NCBI GenBank assembly: GCA_035532535.1 | Contig: DATKQT010000012.1 | Coordinates: 1 to 64,000, forward strand | Origin: Palsa-739 sp035532535 | GTDB taxonomy: Bacteria > Actinomycetota > Thermoleophilia > Gaiellales > Gaiellaceae | Reading direction: 5' to 3' | Length of the DNA: 64,000 nt | Position numbers and translations under genes: made by a program | Shown here: piece after piece, positions 57,337-64,000 of the stretch | Position numbering within the stretch: the first letter of the stretch is position 1 | How the letters are laid out: every line of letters starts with the position of its first letter | Notes under the pieces: model-generated | Databases searched by the model: none | The model's input: only the letters and a program-made list of their open reading frames with translations | What the model was told of the DNA's origin: nothing

Positions 57337-57896
57337 TTCCTCCGGGGAACCTTCGGCCGCTCCGCGTGGGCAAGCCACGTCGGAGCGGCAAGCGCGAGCA
57401 CCCGGCGCTGCCCTTCCGTGGCGCCGGTCCCGAGCTCGCGGAACGTATAGGCAACGTCGCCGCCGATGACGACGAGCCCGTCGGGCGTGTCGACGAGGAC
57501 CGACTGGTGACCCCGCGAGTGACCGGGCGTCGGTAGGAGCCGGATCCCCGGCAGCACCTCTGCCTCGCCGTCGTGCTCGACGTACGTCGCGCCGTCGAAG
57601 TGCACCCAGTCGAGCGGCGCGCGCGGGTTCGCGAGCTCGCGCGACTGCACATGGATCGGGACGCCGGGAAAGAGCCGGTTGCCGCCGCAGTGGTCGAAGT
57701 CGAGATGGGTGTTGATCACGGAAAGGACATCGCGCGGGATCTGCTCGGGCATCGGCACGGGATCCCATTCGGCATCGAGCTCCGGCGTCGAGTCGATCAT
57801 CCCCGTGTCCACGAGCACGAGGCCCTCCGGGTGCTCGATCGCGTGCACGTACACGGGGAAGCCTCTGACGGTGGCGGCGAGGTGAGGCCGGATCAC
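57333..57896 (-). CDS. Metallo-beta-lactamase fold hydrolase, lactonase-like
   Basis: The 187-residue protein has the family metal motif as NTHLDFDHCGGN (HXDXDH, where the second His of HXHXDH is Asp), then TPGHSRGHQS and VIGGDVAY, which supply the other ligands. The overall layout is that of N-acyl-homoserine lactonase-like enzymes, but shorter, with the C-terminal His-bearing segment reduced (LAHAERPK). The substrate is uncertain. The GTG at 57894-57896 starts the first strand. Confidence 0.85.
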   Translation of the reverse strand: MIRPHLAATVRGFPVYVHAIEHPEGLVLVDTGMIDSTPELDAEWDPVPMPEQIPRDVLSVINTHLDFDHCGGNRLFPGVPIHVQSRELANPRAPLDWVHFDGATYVEHDGEAEVLPGIRLLPTPGHSRGHQSVLVDTPDGLVVIGGDVAYTFRELGTGATEGQRRVLALAAPTWLAHAERPKVPRRN

Positions 57897-57901
57897 CTGC
57901 G

Positions 57902-57907
57902 TAGACT
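57902..57907 (+). promoter_or_regulatory. -10 box for leaderless aldehyde dehydrogenase mRNA
   Basis: TAGACT lies 8 bases before the GTG at 57916 with no ribosome site. The 19-bp gap to the divergent hydrolase gene has no equally good minus-strand box. Confidence 0.35.
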
Positions 57908-57915
57908 CACACGCC

Positions 57916-59268
57916 GTGGTCGAAGTTCGCTCCCCCTACTCGGGAAAGGTCGTCGGGCATGCGCCGAAGAGCGGCGCCGACGACGCCCGCCGCGCCATCG
58001 ATGCGGCGGCCCGCGCGCTCGAGAGCCCATTGCCCGCGCACAAGCGGGCGGAGATCCTCGTCAAGACCGCCGGCCTCATCGGCCGCCGCCACGAGGAGGT
58101 CGCGCGGACGATCTCCGAGGAGGCGGGCAAGCCGATGAAGACGGCGCGCGTCGAAGCCTCGCGCGCGATGTCGACGTACACGTTCGCAGCCGTCGAGGCG
58201 CGCAAGCTCGTCGGCGAGATGATCCCGATGGACGCCGCGCAGGCCGGCGAAGGCAAGCTCGCGTTCACCCTTCGCCGCCCCATCGGTGTGGTCGGCGCGA
58301 TCTCGCCGTTCAACTTCCCCTGCAACCTCGTCGCGCACAAGATCGCGCCCGCGCTCGCCGCAGGGTGCCCCGTCGTCCTGAAGCCGGCAAGCGCGACGCC
58401 GCTGTCGGCACTGCTGCTCGCCGAACTCGAGCACGAAGCAGGCCTGCCGGAAGGGTGGCTCACGGTGCTCGTCGGCCCAGCCTCCGAGATCGGTGACGTC
58501 CTCGTCGAGGACGAGCGCGTCCGCATGATCACGTTCACCGGCTCGAGCGAGGTCGGGTGGAAGCTGCAGGAGCGCGCGCCGCGCAAGCGGGTGAAGCTCG
58601 AGCTCGGGAACTCCACGCCGGTGATCGTCGCCTCGGACGCCGACGTCGAGATCGCAGCAGCCAAGCTCGCGGCGAACGCGTTCGCATTCGCGGGCCAGAG
58701 CTGCATCTCCGTGCAGCGGATCTACGTCGAGCGTCCCATGTTCGACGCGTTCCTCGCCGCCTTCGTGCCGAAGGTCGAGGCGCTGAAGGTCGGCGACCCC
58801 GGTGACGACGAGACCGATGTCGGACCTGTGATCGACGCCGGTGCGCGGGAGCGCATCCTCGACTGGATCGCCGAGGCCGACGGAGAGGTTCTCACCGGTG
58901 GCGAGCAGGACGGTCTGATCAGGCCGACGGTGATCGCCAACGTCTCCGACCATGCGAAGGTGAGCTGCCAGGAGGTGTTCGGTCCGGTCGTCATCGTCAA
59001 CCCGATTGGCTCCATCGACGAGGGCATCGAGCGCGCCAACGGGACGCGCTACGGGCTCCAGGCCGGCGTGTTCACCGCGTCGATCGACATCGCGCTGCGC
59101 GCGGCGGACCGGCTCGACTTCGGCGGCGTCATCGTGAACGAGGCGCCGACGTTCCGCAGCGACCAGATGCCGTACGGCGGCGTGAAGGACTCCGGCAACA
59201 CCCGCGAAGGACCTGCGTATGCCGTGCGCGAGATGACCGAAGAGCATCTCGTCGTGGTTCAACGCTGA
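57916..59268 (+). CDS. Aldehyde dehydrogenase (NAD(P)-dependent)
   Basis: The 450-residue enzyme oxidises an aldehyde to an acid with NAD(P). It has the SPFNFP motif, GCPVVLKPA, FTGSSEVG at 207-214, the general base Glu229 in LELGNSTPV (Asn-Ser where most have Gly-Asn), the nucleophile Cys263 in AGQSCISVQR, and EVFGPVV. It is a little shorter than typical (480) and lacks the N-terminal extension. The closest broad match is the glyceraldehyde-3-phosphate/lactaldehyde or succinate-semialdehyde group. GTG at 57916. Confidence 0.92.
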   Translation: MVEVRSPYSGKVVGHAPKSGADDARRAIDAAARALESPLPAHKRAEILVKTAGLIGRRHEEVARTISEEAGKPMKTARVEASRAMSTYTFAAVEARKLVGEMIPMDAAQAGEGKLAFTLRRPIGVVGAISPFNFPCNLVAHKIAPALAAGCPVVLKPASATPLSALLLAELEHEAGLPEGWLTVLVGPASEIGDVLVEDERVRMITFTGSSEVGWKLQERAPRKRVKLELGNSTPVIVASDADVEIAAAKLAANAFAFAGQSCISVQRIYVERPMFDAFLAAFVPKVEALKVGDPGDDETDVGPVIDAGARERILDWIAEADGEVLTGGEQDGLIRPTVIANVSDHAKVSCQEVFGPVVIVNPIGSIDEGIERANGTRYGLQAGVFTASIDIALRAADRLDFGGVIVNEAPTFRSDQMPYGGVKDSGNTREGPAYAVREMTEEHLVVVQR

Positions 59269-59289
59269 CGTGCCGGGTACTACGACGCC

Positions 59290-59448
59290 GTGATCGGCGT
59301 CGGCGTCGCGTTTCTCATCGCCGGAATCGTGCTGGTGTTCCTCATCCCGTGGGCCGGGATCCCGGTTGCAATCGTCGGGCTCGTTCTGTGCCTCTTGTGG
59401 TTCGCAGGATTCGGCCGGCGCGGGCAGCCTGTGCATCGCCGCTACTAG
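59290..59448 (+). CDS. Small two-helix membrane protein (DUF6131-like)
   Basis: The 52-residue product starts with GTG at 59290. It is two closely spaced hydrophobic helices with a short Pro turn (FLIPWAGIPVAIVG) and a basic tail (FGRRGQPVHRRY). The pattern, including the C-terminal RR-Y, resembles small actinobacterial DUF6131 proteins. It lies 21 bases after the aldehyde dehydrogenase and 14 before the next start, so it may be co-transcribed. Function is unknown. Confidence 0.5.
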   Translation: MIGVGVAFLIAGIVLVFLIPWAGIPVAIVGLVLCLLWFAGFGRRGQPVHRRY

Positions 59449-59462
59449 TTAGAGTCGCGCAG

Positions 59463-59657
59463 ATGCCGCATCTGCCGGGCTTTCGTCGCGCAAGCGCCGA
59501 GGCGGTGCCGTCCGCGCGTGCCGTCCCACCAGTCGGCCGACTCCGCCGGCAGCGCCGCGAGCTGCTGATCGAGCGCTGCGGCGAGCTCGTGCGCGCCGCC
59601 GTGCTCGCGGGAGCCCGCTTCTTCGCCCGGTGCGGCCGCCCGCTCGAGGCGCAATGA
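59463..59657 (+). CDS. Small basic protein, unknown function
   Basis: The 64-residue protein is Arg/Ala-rich, with an amphipathic helix in LRRQRRELLIERCGELVRAA and a pair of cysteines. The ATG at 59463 has TAGAGT at 59450-59455, 7 bases upstream, and its stop overlaps the next gene as ATGA. These two points are the main support for its being a real gene, since no family is recognised. Confidence 0.5.
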   Translation: MPHLPGFRRASAEAVPSARAVPPVGRLRRQRRELLIERCGELVRAAVLAGARFFARCGRPLEAQ

Positions 59658-60346
59658 GCGCGAAGCGAGAGCCGCGGCACTGCCCCCGCTGCGGGATCGC
59701 CTACGAACCCCTGCAGGAGTACTGCCTCGAGTGCGGGGAGCGGCTTCCGTCGAACGGGGGACCGATCGGCGCGCTCGCGGCCGCGTGGCAGCGTCGCTTC
59801 CGCTGGTACCCCGGCGACTGGGTCTGGCCCGCCCTGCTCTTTCTTGTCGTCGCGGTCGTGGCCACAGCGGTCTCCGCGGCCACGACGTCGAGCTCCGGCA
59901 CGACCATCGTGGCAACGCAGCCGAAGATGACCGTCGGGACGGGCACCCGGCGCTCGGCCACCGCGCCGAAGCTCACGGTGACGACCGGCACGCTCCCGAA
60001 GGCGCCGGGCGCGCCCTCGACGCCCTCGGCGACGACACCGACGCCGCCGCTCGCAACCGGCCTCGCCGCATGGCCGCGGAAGGTGACCGGCTACACCGAC
60101 GTGCTCGCATCCGTGCCCCTCTCGGCCGGCAGAGCGGTCGCCGTCGCCCGGGCCCGCCAGGCGAAGGCGGCCGGCCTGCCGAAGGCCGGCGTCCTCGTCT
60201 CCGCCGCCTACCCGAGCCTCCGCCCGGGCTACTACGCCGTCTTCTCCGGGGTCTACTCCACCCCGGCCGAGGCCCTCGCAGCCCTCTCAGCGGCCCATGG
60301 GCGAGGCTTCCCGGACGCGTACGTGGCACGCGTTACGCATCCCTAG
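59654..60346 (+). CDS. Zinc-ribbon membrane protein with C-terminal SPOR-like domain
   Basis: The 230-residue protein has an N-terminal zinc ribbon (HCPRCGIAYEP...YCLECGERL, four cysteines), a membrane helix at residues about 57-76, a Thr/Pro/Ala-rich linker of about 50 residues with an SSSG run, and a C-terminal domain with alternating helices and strands (GYYAVFSGVYSTPAEALAAL) resembling SPOR domains that bind denuded peptidoglycan. The zinc ribbon would be cytosolic and the SPOR-like domain external. The ATG at 59654 overlaps the previous stop as ATGA. It may act at the division site or cell wall (inference). Confidence 0.7.
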   Translation: MSAKREPRHCPRCGIAYEPLQEYCLECGERLPSNGGPIGALAAAWQRRFRWYPGDWVWPALLFLVVAVVATAVSAATTSSSGTTIVATQPKMTVGTGTRRSATAPKLTVTTGTLPKAPGAPSTPSATTPTPPLATGLAAWPRKVTGYTDVLASVPLSAGRAVAVARARQAKAAGLPKAGVLVSAAYPSLRPGYYAVFSGVYSTPAEALAALSAAHGRGFPDAYVARVTHP

Positions 60347-60363
60347 CGGGGTGTAAACCCCGC
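60346..60363 (+). terminator. Hairpin after the zinc-ribbon gene
   Basis: GCGGGGT (60346-60352) and ACCCCGC (60357-60363) form a 7-bp stem with a GTAA loop starting at the stop codon of the zinc-ribbon gene. No U-tract follows, as is usual in actinobacteria. Confidence 0.6.
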
Positions 60364-60432
60364 CGGAGCGGGCACGTGACGGGCGGACGGCGACGGCGCC
60401 TGTTTACTCAGCCGGCAACAAATGCCGCCACT

Positions 60433-60460
60433 TTGTAACAGGGGCCGGAGCGTGTAGGAT
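60433..60460 (+). promoter_or_regulatory. Probable promoter of the Cys/His-tailed gene
   Basis: TTGTAA (60433-60438) and TAGGAT (60455-60460) are 16 bases apart in an otherwise gene-free 197-bp stretch (60347-60543). The -10 is about 80 bases before the start codon, leaving a leader that contains GTTAAC and a strong ribosome site. Nothing else was recognised in this stretch. Confidence 0.4.
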
Positions 60461-60543
60461 CGAGCGCAGGGGATTGCAGGCAGGACGATTAACCCGCTGT
60501 TAACACGGCCTTGGCGGGGACTTCACAGGAGAAGGCGAGACTG

Positions 60544-60993
60544 GTGATCGAAGAGCGGACCCTCCAGTTGCAACACTGCATGTATCAGTACTCGCGAGCG
60601 ATTTACCGGTCGATCAAGGATCTCATCGATCCCTACGCCGACCGGGAGTCGCAGATCGAGTCGAGGCGTGCCGTCCTCGAGGCGTGCGAGCAGACGATGG
60701 AACGGTTGGCGAAGGATCCGTTGTATTTCGCGAAGCCGGACCGCGCACTCTTCCAGGACATTCGCCGCTACTTCCCCATCACTGCGCAGGCGGAAGTCGC
60801 CTGGGCCGTGCAGGCCGGCGTGACCGCGGCGTCGACGTTCATCCAGGAGCAGATCGAGTCCGGTGCGCTCGACGGCGGCGTCGCTCGCTGCCGCGCGACG
60901 ACGCGCAAAGGCAAGCCGTGCCAGCGCACACCGCTGCCGGACCGCGACTATTGCCCCTCGCATCAGCATCTCGAAGCACGCGCAGCGGCGTAA
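60544..60993 (+). CDS. Cys/His-tailed protein of unknown function (DUF5763-like tail)
   Basis: The 149-residue protein is helical for about 120 residues (SRAIYRSIKDLIDPYADRE and VAWAVQAGVTAASTFIQEQ are typical segments) and ends in CRATTRKGKPCQRTPLPDRD followed by YCPSH, a compact C-C-C-H zinc-binding tail like that of DUF5763 proteins. The GTG at 60544 is chosen because AGGAGAAGG lies at 60527-60535, 8 bases away. A TTG at 60511 would add eleven residues. It lies just upstream of the PafB-PafC regulator gene and may belong to the same DNA-damage response (inference). Confidence 0.7.
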   Translation: MIEERTLQLQHCMYQYSRAIYRSIKDLIDPYADRESQIESRRAVLEACEQTMERLAKDPLYFAKPDRALFQDIRRYFPITAQAEVAWAVQAGVTAASTFIQEQIESGALDGGVARCRATTRKGKPCQRTPLPDRDYCPSHQHLEARAAA

Positions 60994-61000
60994 CGAGCTT

Positions 61001-61022
61001 TTCCACAGCGCCTTCCACAGCG
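61001..61022 (+). repeat. Tandem TTCCACAGCG direct repeat
   Basis: TTCCACAGCG occurs at 61001-61010 and 61013-61022, 12 bases apart, just before the WYL regulator gene. The first copy, read as TTTTCCACA, resembles a DnaA box. The pair is a candidate operator or DnaA-binding site. Confidence 0.4.
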
Positions 61023-61046
61023 TTTGCGCAGTAAGCTCGTTTCACA

Positions 61047-63065
61047 CTGTCGCACGACACTGACAAGCTGATCCGCCAGCTCTCGCTGGTCGCGTTCCTG
61101 ATGGCGGAGCGGCGGCCCATCACCGCGCGCGATGTCAAGTCGAACGTCGAGGGCTATTCGGAGATGTCGGACGAGGCGTTCGCCCGCCGTTTCTACTCCG
61201 ACCGCGCCGAGCTGCTCGCGCTCGGCGTCCCGCTGCAGTCGCAGCGCGACGAGTTCACAGGCGAGGAGCTGTACACGCTCCGTTCCGAGCAGTACTTCCT
61301 GCCGAAGCTCGAGCTCGAGAACGACGAGCTCGCCGCGCTCAACACGGCGCTGTATCTCCTCGAGGGGAAGTTCGCGTACGCCGAGCCGCTCCGGCTCGCG
61401 CTGCAGAACCTCGCCCTCGGCCGCCCCGGGTTCATCGAGTCGCCGTCTGCGACGGCCGGTCGCGTCGAGGTGCTCGACCCCGACTACTCGCCGGAGATGC
61501 CAGGCCGGCTCGCGAAGCTCGAGGGCGCGATCTCGAAGCAGCGCACCGTCAAGTTCGACTACTGGTCGATCTCGCGCGACGTCGAGTCCGAGCGGACCGT
61601 GAACCCGTACGCCCTGCTCCCCGACAACGGCGTCTGGTACGTCGTCGGCCACGATCTCGACCGCGACGACCTGCGCACCTTCCGGGTGTCGCGCATCCGC
61701 GGCGAGATCCGGTTCGCGACCCGGCGCGAGCGCGACTTCCGCATCCCAACCGATTTCGACATCGAGCAGTTCCGCGGGCGGCCGCCGTGGCAGATCGGCG
61801 ACATCATCGGTGAAGCGCGCATTGAAGTGCCTGGCGACACCGCCTGGTGGGTGCAGCGCGCGTACGGCACGACCGGCCGGCTCGAGGACGGCGTCTGGAT
61901 CACCGAGTACTCCTCCGTCGAGCAGCTCGCGAGCTGGGTCCTCCGCCAGGACGGCCGCGCCGTGCCGCTCGAGCCCGAGGAGCTCCGCCGCGAGGTGGCC
62001 TCCTCCCTGCGCCGCGTCCGCGACGGGCACGAAGGCAAGGCCCCCGTCCCGGCCCGCGACGCGCCGCTGCGCGGCGTGGACGGGATCCCGGAGCGTCCCG
62101 CCGGCCCGGTCGCGCCGGAGCGCTTCGCCGTGCTCCAGGCACTGCTCGCGTTCCTGCTTGCCGCCTGCGGCGAGAACAAGGAGGCGGCCATCTCGGTCGC
62201 CGACCTCCTGGAGCGCTTCCCGTCCATCCCGGCCGACGAGCTGGAGGAGCACCTGTCGCTCCTGAACCTCGTCAACTTCGGCGGCGGGTGCTACACGGTC
62301 TATGCCGAGCTGCGGGAGGACGCCGTCCACGTCGACAAGGAGTTGTGGGGCGACACGTTCCGCCTCGCGCCGCGCCTGACGCCGCTGGAGGCGCGGGCCA
62401 TCCGCCTCGCGCTCGAGTACGTCGGCCCGATGATCGCGGTCGACGCGCACACGCCGCTCGAGCGCGTGCGGAAGAAGCTCGAGGAGACGTTCGGCCAGTT
62501 CGAACTGCAGCAGACTCCCGAGCCGCACGTCGGCCCAAGCGAGGAGGATCTCGTCTCGACGCTCGCGCGCGGCATGCGCGAGCACCGCCTCGTCGAGATC
62601 GAGTACCAGAAGGAGTCGGACGTGCAGCCCTCGACGCGCGTCATCGAGCCGTACAAGTTCGAGCGTGCGCTGCCATGGTGGTACGTGCACACGTGGGACC
62701 GCACGAGCGACGGTGAGCGTTCCTTCCGGCTCGACCGGATGCGCAGCGCGAAGCTCACCAAGGAGAAGTTCGACGCGCGCGAGGACTTCGAGCCGGTGCG
62801 CCTGCGCAACGCGCGTCGCGCATTGGTGCTGTACACGCCGGCGATCGCGCGCTACGAAGTGGAGCGCGGCGCACGGCGGCTCACCGACAAGTCCGCGCTG
62901 CGCGAGATCCCTGTCGGTAGCGACGAGTGGCTCGAGAGCGAGATCCTCTCGAAGCGCGGCGAGGCGATCGTCCTCGAGCCTGCAGATCTGCGCACGCGCA
63001 TCGCCGAACGCGCGCGTTCGCTGGCGAAAGAGCTCGGCGTCGAGCGACTTCGCGCCCGCGTCTAA
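61047..63065 (+). CDS. PafB-PafC fusion WYL-domain transcriptional regulator
   Basis: The 672-residue protein joins two HTH-WYL modules. In actinobacteria PafB and PafC are usually two proteins that activate the RecA-independent DNA-damage response. The first module has a WYL core at VWYVVGHDLDRDDLRTFRVSRI-like residues, the second at WWYVHTWDR with a following SFRLDRM. The conserved N-terminal HTH helix (DKLIRQLSLVAFLMAERRPITA) begins before the first ATG at 61101, so a non-ATG start upstream is needed. CTG at 61047 is the best candidate, CTG at 61068 the other. An in-frame stop at 61032 bounds the options. Convergent with the sensor kinase, overlapping by 4 bases. Confidence 0.85.
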   Translation: MSHDTDKLIRQLSLVAFLMAERRPITARDVKSNVEGYSEMSDEAFARRFYSDRAELLALGVPLQSQRDEFTGEELYTLRSEQYFLPKLELENDELAALNTALYLLEGKFAYAEPLRLALQNLALGRPGFIESPSATAGRVEVLDPDYSPEMPGRLAKLEGAISKQRTVKFDYWSISRDVESERTVNPYALLPDNGVWYVVGHDLDRDDLRTFRVSRIRGEIRFATRRERDFRIPTDFDIEQFRGRPPWQIGDIIGEARIEVPGDTAWWVQRAYGTTGRLEDGVWITEYSSVEQLASWVLRQDGRAVPLEPEELRREVASSLRRVRDGHEGKAPVPARDAPLRGVDGIPERPAGPVAPERFAVLQALLAFLLAACGENKEAAISVADLLERFPSIPADELEEHLSLLNLVNFGGGCYTVYAELREDAVHVDKELWGDTFRLAPRLTPLEARAIRLALEYVGPMIAVDAHTPLERVRKKLEETFGQFELQQTPEPHVGPSEEDLVSTLARGMREHRLVEIEYQKESDVQPSTRVIEPYKFERALPWWYVHTWDRTSDGERSFRLDRMRSAKLTKEKFDAREDFEPVRLRNARRALVLYTPAIARYEVERGARRLTDKSALREIPVGSDEWLESEILSKRGEAIVLEPADLRTRIAERARSLAKELGVERLRARV

Positions 63066-64000
63066 CCCACCGGCAGCGTCAACGTGAACGTCGAGCCCGC
63101 GTCAGGGCTCGAGCGGACGTCGATCGTGCCGCCGTGCGCCTCCGCGATCGAGCGCGCGATGAAGAGGCCGAGGCCTGTGCCGGGCTTCGAGCCGCCGGCG
63201 ATCTCGGCGCGTCCGAACTTCTCGAAGATGAGCCGCTGCTGGTCGTACGGAATGCCCGGCCCATGGTCGGCGACGGAGATCCTGACCTTGCCGTCGACGG
63301 GCTGCGCACGCACGTCGACCTCGTCACCCGACACCGAATACTTGATCGCGTTTTCGATGAGGTTTGCGAGCACCTGGCGCAGACGCTCCCGGTCGCCGCG
63401 GATCGCCGGAAGCGACGGCGACACGCTCGCCGTCACCCGCACCTCGTCCTGCCCGATCGCCGCCATCGCGACCGCGTCCTCCACGAGCCGGCCGAGGTCG
63501 ACGTCGGTGAAGCTGTAGCTGAACGTCCCGGCCTCGATCTGCGACGTGTTCAGCACGTCGCCGATGAGATCGGCGAGCCGGTTCGTCTCGTCCGCAATGA
63601 GGGCCAGGAACGCCTCGCGCTGATCGGGCGCGAGCACGCGCCAGCGCTCCTGGAGTGTGCGCGCGGCGCCGATGACGGCCGCCATCGGGCTGCGCAGCTC
63701 GTGCGAGACGAGCGACACGAAATCCGCGCGCAACGCCGACAGGCGGCGCAGCTCCTCGACCGTGTGATGCTCCGCCTCGTAGGCACGGATGTTCTGCACC
63801 GCGGTGGCTGCGAGGCGTCCAAGCAGTGACACGAGCTCGACGTCGTCCGGCGTGAACGCGTCCGGCTCCACGCGGGAGAGCGCGATCATCCCGATCGGGA
63901 GCGTGCCGGCGAGCAGCGGCGCGACGATCTCGCTGTGCAGGCCGAGGTCGGCGAACACCTTGTCCTCCGGATACTCGGACTGCGCGAGGTCGCCCCGGAC
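63062..64000 (-). CDS. GAF-domain sensor histidine kinase, partial (N-terminus beyond right edge)
   Basis: The visible 312 residues contain the end of a GAF domain (HSEIVAPLLAGTLPIGMIALSR), a helical linker, the H-box SLVSHELRSPMAAV with the phospho-accepting His, the N-box NLIENAIKYSVSGDE, and G-boxes ADHGPGIPYD and GTGLGLFIARSIAEAHGG. The reading frame remains open through the right edge, so the N-terminal sensor part is not visible. No membrane segment is seen in the visible part. No partner regulator is adjacent within the window. Confidence 0.9.
   Translation of the reverse strand, partial: VRGDLAQSEYPEDKVFADLGLHSEIVAPLLAGTLPIGMIALSRVEPDAFTPDDVELVSLLGRLAATAVQNIRAYEAEHHTVEELRRLSALRADFVSLVSHELRSPMAAVIGAARTLQERWRVLAPDQREAFLALIADETNRLADLIGDVLNTSQIEAGTFSYSFTDVDLGRLVEDAVAMAAIGQDEVRVTASVSPSLPAIRGDRERLRQVLANLIENAIKYSVSGDEVDVRAQPVDGKVRISVADHGPGIPYDQQRLIFEKFGRAEIAGGSKPGTGLGLFIARSIAEAHGGTIDVRSSPDAGSTFTLTLPVG

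Noticed and set aside
1..64000. tRNA, rRNA, CRISPR arrays, prophage or insertion sequences
   Set aside because: No cloverleaf-like segment, repeat-spacer array, integrase, transposase or phage gene was recognised by reading. A dedicated search for tRNAs was not possible here.

Overview
The window is a GC-rich, gene-dense bacterial chromosome segment. Nearly every base is coding, genes are packed with 4-base stop/start overlaps, and there is no tRNA, rRNA, CRISPR array or insertion sequence that I can see. The gene set points to Actinomycetota, probably a deep-branching class such as Thermoleophilia (inference). Supporting points are a division cluster without ftsA, a PafB-PafC-type WYL regulator fusion, a DUF5808 protein, a MurE with the meso-diaminopimelate motif, a type IV pilin, and many start codons that sit 6-10 bases after a TANNNT -10 box with no Shine-Dalgarno sequence (leaderless mRNAs).

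Layout. 1-3.1 kb: a type IV pilin cut by the left edge, two small proteins, an M3-like metallopeptidase, a 151-bp palindromic element and a single-domain response regulator. 3.1-9.3 kb: gltX, a phosphoesterase plus endonuclease IV, an MFS carrier, a Cys-rich protein, a HAD hydrolase and a Ca2+/H+ antiporter. 9.3-13.9 kb: a MacB/FtsX-type ABC exporter and rlmN. 13.9-20.3 kb: an exported phosphoesterase and a glycine-cleavage operon gcvT-gcvH-gcvPA-gcvPB with an LspA-like membrane gene at its end.

20.4-35.9 kb: a complete dcw (division and cell wall) cluster, all on the minus strand: mraZ-rsmH-ftsL-ftsI-murE-murF-mraY, an 83-residue methyltransferase-like gene, then after an inserted plus-strand dehydrogenase gene, murD-ftsW-murG-murC-murB-ftsQ-ftsZ. 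The cluster promoter carries four GTGG boxes with exact 10-bp periodicity (MraZ operator), and ftsZ has its own promoter. Together these genes make lipid II, flip or polymerise it at the septum and build the Z ring.

36-43.8 kb: a zincin-like protein, a PfkB-type sugar kinase, an ECF sigma factor coupled to an alkylguanine-DNA methyltransferase, an atypical response regulator, a UbiB/ABC1 kinase and an MprF-like lysyltransferase. 43.7-49.2 kb: a UbiK-like coiled coil, a SecD-SecF fusion, yajC, tgt and queA (protein export plus queuosine). 49.2-52.3 kb: a coiled-coil protein and a secreted protein-response regulator-histidine kinase operon. 52.3-59.3 kb: a CaCA exchanger, 3-hydroxyacyl-CoA dehydrogenase, MFS carrier, thiolase, two tandem cyclic-nucleotide-binding proteins, a metallo-beta-lactamase fold enzyme and an aldehyde dehydrogenase. 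59.3-64 kb: three small or unknown proteins including a zinc-ribbon/SPOR membrane protein, a Cys/His-tailed protein, the PafB-PafC fusion and a GAF-histidine kinase cut by the right edge.

The most distinctive signal is regulatory. Several divergent gene pairs are separated by only 20-27 bp, and in each gap one symmetric -10 element reads as TANNNT (or TACAAC) on both strands, placing both transcription starts at or near the start codons. Other points of interest are a CTG start for murF set by an NTGA overlap, two different intergenic palindromic elements, an LspA-like protein lacking one catalytic aspartate, and the small methyltransferase-like gene coupled to mraY.
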